Positions 61,092 to 64,000 of a DNA stretch of 64,000 nucleotides are shown piece by piece. Under the pieces are notes generated by a model. The model worked only from the letters and a program-made list of their open reading frames with translations, had not been told where the DNA came from and made no database searches. Within the stretch, counting starts at the first letter, position 1. Each line of letters begins with the position of its first letter. The position numbers were made by a program, and so were the translations under genes. The DNA lies in the NCBI GenBank assembly GCA_021776685.1, contig JAJFFJ010000132.1, positions 38,026-102,025 of the forward strand, written 5' to 3'. This DNA is from Alphaproteobacteria bacterium (lineage in GTDB: Bacteria > Pseudomonadota > Alphaproteobacteria > Bin65).

Positions 61092-61110
61092 AATGCTGCA
61101 CTGCAGCATT
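61092..61110. promoter_or_regulatory. Perfect inverted repeat matching the PhaR operator form, upstream of phaC
   Basis: AATGCTGCA and TGCAGCATT pair around one central C. Inside it CTGC-ACT-GCAG fits the CTGCN3-4GCAG pattern described, as I recall, for the PHB regulator PhaR of Paracoccus. The site is 78 bp before the phaC start, where a repressor would act. No phaR gene lies in this window. Confidence 0.65.
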
Positions 61111-61187
61111 TACAGAAACACCGGCGTGCGCTACGCCACTGCACGAGCCCTTAACGGGCCGTCGTCCGGTTTATAGAGGATAGGCTC

Positions 61188-63008
61188 ATGGCCGATCAAC
61201 AGGCCTCGGCTCTGGAAGACAGCGCCAAGGAAACCGCCGCGATCTGGACGAGCATCGCGGAGCGGAGCAGCCGTATCCTGAGCGAGTATCTTGCGCGTCA
61301 GGCGGACGGTGAAAATGATCATCCTGACCCGCTGAATATCAGCGGTCCATTCACCGAAATGTTCGCCAAAATGATGGAGAATCCCGAGCAAGTGCTCGCG
61401 CTTCAGGCTGAGTATATGAAGCGGTGGGCCGATCTTTGGCACAGTTCCAGCCAGGCGATGCTGGGGCAAAAAGCCGACCCGATGGTCGAGCCTGCGACCG
61501 ATGACCGCCGATTCCGGGACAAGGTCTGGTCGGAAAACGCCGTTTTCGACTACATCAAGCAGTCCTACCTGCTGGCCGCCCAGCAGATCCAGAGCAGCGT
61601 CGGCGCGGTTGGCGGGTTGGACGAAGACACCCGGCACAGGGTGGATTTCTACACCAAGCAATTCGTCGATGCGATGTCGCCCACGAATTTCGCCGCCACC
61701 AATCCCAAAGTGATTGAGGCGACGCTGGAGTCCAAGGGCGAAAATCTGGTCAACGGCATGCAGAACCTGCTGGACGACCTGGAGCGCGGCGATGGCCGGC
61801 TGGCCATCACAATGACCGATCAGGACGCCTTTGAGGTCGGCAAGAATATCGCCACCTCCAAAGGCAAGGTGGTCTACCAGAACGAGCTGATGCAGCTGCT
61901 GCAGTTCGAGCCCACGACGAAAAAGGTCTTTGAAAAACCACTGCTGATCATCCCGCCCTGGATCAACAAATATTACATCCTCGATCTGCAACCGGAGAAT
62001 TCGTTTATCAAATGGGCGACCGGGAAAGGCCATACGGTCTTCGTCATCTCGTGGGTCAATCCGGACACTGAACTGGCCGAGAAGACCTTCACTGACTACA
62101 TGCATGAAGGGCCGCTGGACGCCATCAACGCGATCGAGAAGGCCACTGGCGAGAAGCAGGTCAACGTCATCGGCTATTGCCTGGGCGGGACGCTCCTGGC
62201 GGCAACGCTTGCCTGGATGACCTCAAAGCGCAAGGTCAGCCGGGTGGCCAGCGCCACCTTTTTCACAACGCTGGTGGATTTCACCCACGCAGGCGACCTC
62301 AAGGTCTTCATCGACGACGCCCAAATCGAAATGATCGAAGAGCGGATGGATAAATCCGGCGGCGTGCTGGACGGGGCGGACATGGCCAGCACCTTCAATT
62401 TGCTGCGGGCCAACGACCTGATCTGGTCCTTCGTCATCAACAACTATCTGCTCGGCAAGGAGCCGATGCCCTTCGACCTGCTCTACTGGAATTCTGATTC
62501 GACGCGCATGCCGAAGGCGATGCATACCTACTACCTGCGCAACATGTACCAGAAGAATTTGCTCAGGGAGCCGGGTGGCCTCGAGATCGACGGGGTCAAG
62601 ATTGACCTCCGCAAAATCAAGGTTCCGGTCTGCATCGTCTCCACCAAGGACGACCATATCGCGCCGTCAGACGCCACCTATGCGGCGACACAACTCTACA
62701 GCGGGCCGGTGAAATTCATCCTTGCGGGGTCCGGCCACATTGCCGGCATCGTCAACCCGGAGGGCTCCGAGAAATACGGCTACTGGGTGACGGGGGACAA
62801 AACCAAAAACCCGCCGACGCCACAGGAATGGTTCAAGAAAGCCAAGCAGCACCCCGGCTCCTGGTGGCCGGCATGGGACAAGTGGATCGCCCCCAAGTCC
62901 GGCGACAAGGTCGCCGCACGCAAGCCCGGCGACGGCAAGCTCAAACCCATCGAGCCGGCTCCCGGCAGCTATGTGAAGGTCAAGTCGACGGGGTCTGCAA
63001 AAAGTTAA
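61188..63008 (+). CDS. phaC: Class I poly-3-hydroxyalkanoate synthase
   Basis: The 606-residue enzyme has the lipase-like box GYCLGG with the active cysteine, the conserved PPWINKYYILDL, and the catalytic Asp and His in STKDDHIAPS and GSGHIAG. Class I synthases polymerise 3-hydroxybutyryl-CoA into storage polyester granules. The length is normal. It stands alone, with no phaAB next to it. Confidence 0.95.
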   Translation: MADQQASALEDSAKETAAIWTSIAERSSRILSEYLARQADGENDHPDPLNISGPFTEMFAKMMENPEQVLALQAEYMKRWADLWHSSSQAMLGQKADPMVEPATDDRRFRDKVWSENAVFDYIKQSYLLAAQQIQSSVGAVGGLDEDTRHRVDFYTKQFVDAMSPTNFAATNPKVIEATLESKGENLVNGMQNLLDDLERGDGRLAITMTDQDAFEVGKNIATSKGKVVYQNELMQLLQFEPTTKKVFEKPLLIIPPWINKYYILDLQPENSFIKWATGKGHTVFVISWVNPDTELAEKTFTDYMHEGPLDAINAIEKATGEKQVNVIGYCLGGTLLAATLAWMTSKRKVSRVASATFFTTLVDFTHAGDLKVFIDDAQIEMIEERMDKSGGVLDGADMASTFNLLRANDLIWSFVINNYLLGKEPMPFDLLYWNSDSTRMPKAMHTYYLRNMYQKNLLREPGGLEIDGVKIDLRKIKVPVCIVSTKDDHIAPSDATYAATQLYSGPVKFILAGSGHIAGIVNPEGSEKYGYWVTGDKTKNPPTPQEWFKKAKQHPGSWWPAWDKWIAPKSGDKVAARKPGDGKLKPIEPAPGSYVKVKSTGSAKS

Positions 63009-63040
63009 TCAGGTCAGTACCGGGCGAACTGCATGCGTCG

Positions 63041-64000
63041 CTAGCCGTTGGCAGGCACGATAAGACGTACCAAGGCGCCGCCATTCGGGCGCGATGAAAA
63101 ATCGATCTCAGCGCCGATCAAACCCATCCGCTCGGTCATTGTGCGCAGGCCCAGGCCGGGCGCCGTGCTGGCGTCGCCGAAACCAACGCCGTCATCCGCG
63201 ACCACGAACTCGAAGCTGCCATTAAGCCGGTTGGCCATGGTCTGTACCGAGCTAGCCTGGGCATGGCGCAGGCAGTTGACCAGTGCTGCCTGCAGGGTGC
63301 GGAAGATGTGGACCTTCACCTCCGGCTCCAGCGCCGTGTCGATTTCCGGGTCCAGGCGCACAGTCGCCTCAATGCCTGTGTCCGCAAAAAGTCGTTTGCT
63401 TAGATCGGTGAGGCTGGAGGCAAGGCCGACCCGCAGCACCTGATTGGGATGAAGCTCGCGGGACAGATTACGCACTTCGTCGAGAATACCGCGCGCGTCA
63501 GTAGCCACCTCGGCGACAGCATCCGGCTTGGGCTCGCCCTTGGCCAGCCGCCCGAGCCGGTTGACGACCACCAGCAGGCTCTGGCCCACGGAATCGTGCA
63601 GATCAGCGGCGACGCGCTGCTTCTCCTCTTCCTGCGCCCTGACCAACCGCTCTGCCGTGCTCGCCCGCTCGCTTTCCAACGTTGCTTCCACGGCTCGTTT
63701 CTCGCGCCGCAGCAGGGCGACGCGGGACGAAAGGCCCAGGGAGATAAATATCGCTTCGCCGATCAAGGAAAGCTCGAGCACGTTCAGTGTCAGCAGGTTC
63801 GACGGCAGGGTGCCATTGGCCCGCAGCATCAGCGCAATCGTGGCAGGCGCGATAAACAGCTGACCCGCAAACAGGTAGATGGCCGGTGTATAGCCCTGAA
63901 ACATCGCCCTGATCATGCTGGTCAACCAGAGGCCGACGCCGACAAGACCCAGCAGTGCGGCGGTCAGGATCACCTGGCCGAAGGCGAGCAGAGGCTGAGC
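63041..64000 (-). CDS. 7TMR-DISM-type sensor histidine kinase, C-terminal part
   Basis: The open frame continues past the right edge of the window, so only the last 319 residues are seen. They contain several transmembrane helices typical of 7TMR-DISM proteins (LNVLELSLIGEAIFISLGLS), a coiled segment, the HisKA_3 phosphorylation site AADLHDSVGQSL and an HATPase domain (LRHAQASSVQ, VADDGVGFGD, GLRTMTERM). Such NarX/DesK-like kinases normally pair with a LuxR-type regulator. None is in the window. It is convergent with phaC. Confidence 0.88.
   Translation of the reverse strand, partial: AQPLLAFGQVILTAALLGLVGVGLWLTSMIRAMFQGYTPAIYLFAGQLFIAPATIALMLRANGTLPSNLLTLNVLELSLIGEAIFISLGLSSRVALLRREKRAVEATLESERASTAERLVRAQEEEKQRVAADLHDSVGQSLLVVVNRLGRLAKGEPKPDAVAEVATDARGILDEVRNLSRELHPNQVLRVGLASSLTDLSKRLFADTGIEATVRLDPEIDTALEPEVKVHIFRTLQAALVNCLRHAQASSVQTMANRLNGSFEFVVADDGVGFGDASTAPGLGLRTMTERMGLIGAEIDFSSRPNGGALVRLIVPANG

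Noticed and set aside
63041..63973. Complete histidine kinase beginning at a GTG near the right edge
   Set aside because: The frame stays open without a break to the window edge, and the transmembrane pattern is incomplete, so the gene is treated as cut off.

Overview
The window is about 64 kb of a high-GC bacterial chromosome, most likely from an alphaproteobacterium of the Rhodospirillales type. The evidence is the aminotransferase-hom-glpX-recJ block, a class I PHA synthase, a fused molybdopterin-binding/MocA-like protein, an SDH-anchor-like adenylate cyclase and several short Tat or lipoprotein signal sequences. No insertion sequence, phage or CRISPR array was seen. The taxonomic call is an inference from gene content.

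Layout. 0-11 kb: the tail of an XdhC-like gene, a MocA-type cofactor enzyme, a redox-domain adenylate cyclase, a TPR protein, a PhoD-like phosphatase, a GST, a Sel1 protein with a very basic tail, and a MetE-like / acyl-CoA ligase / EamA operon. 11-23 kb (minus strand): a long catabolic cluster. From its head it runs: small HTH protein, ABC ATPase, ABC permease, cupin, Rieske oxygenase, SDR, alpha/beta hydrolase, IclR regulator, degenerate SDR, ThDP enzyme, aspartate-dehydrogenase-like enzyme, an lrgB pseudogene, pirin and aldehyde dehydrogenase. 23-27 kb (plus strand, divergent): a three-subunit molybdenum hydroxylase. The two arms share a 209-bp gap holding a perfect inverted repeat.

27-36 kb: a tandem MliC-like protein, a duplicated VOC enzyme pair behind an FNR-like box, a periplasmic metallo-beta-lactamase-fold protein, and an operon of NIPSNAP, aspartate-dehydrogenase paralogue and LivKHMGF-type transporter. 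36-44 kb: a flavodoxin-like protein, a BenE-like transporter with an esterase, an orphan histidine kinase, a DUF3754 protein, MetY, an RraA-like protein and small proteins. 44-50 kb: an HpaB-type flavin monooxygenase with a MarR regulator, an amino-acid-synthesis-family protein, an enamidase-like amidohydrolase, an AT-richer orphan and a second MetE-like protein. 50-64 kb: mainly housekeeping genes (typA, two secreted proteins, tRNA-Glu, recJ, glpX, hom, aminotransferase, OmpA-like lipoprotein, phaC, sensor kinase).

Taken together, the accessory part looks like a catabolic region for aromatic or N-heterocyclic compounds. It has a molybdenum hydroxylase with nearby cofactor genes, a Rieske oxygenase, a flavin monooxygenase, an enamidase-like hydrolase, three uptake systems and two local repressor candidates (IclR, MarR). 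The substrate cannot be read from the sequence. Residues were located by eye and no database search was run.
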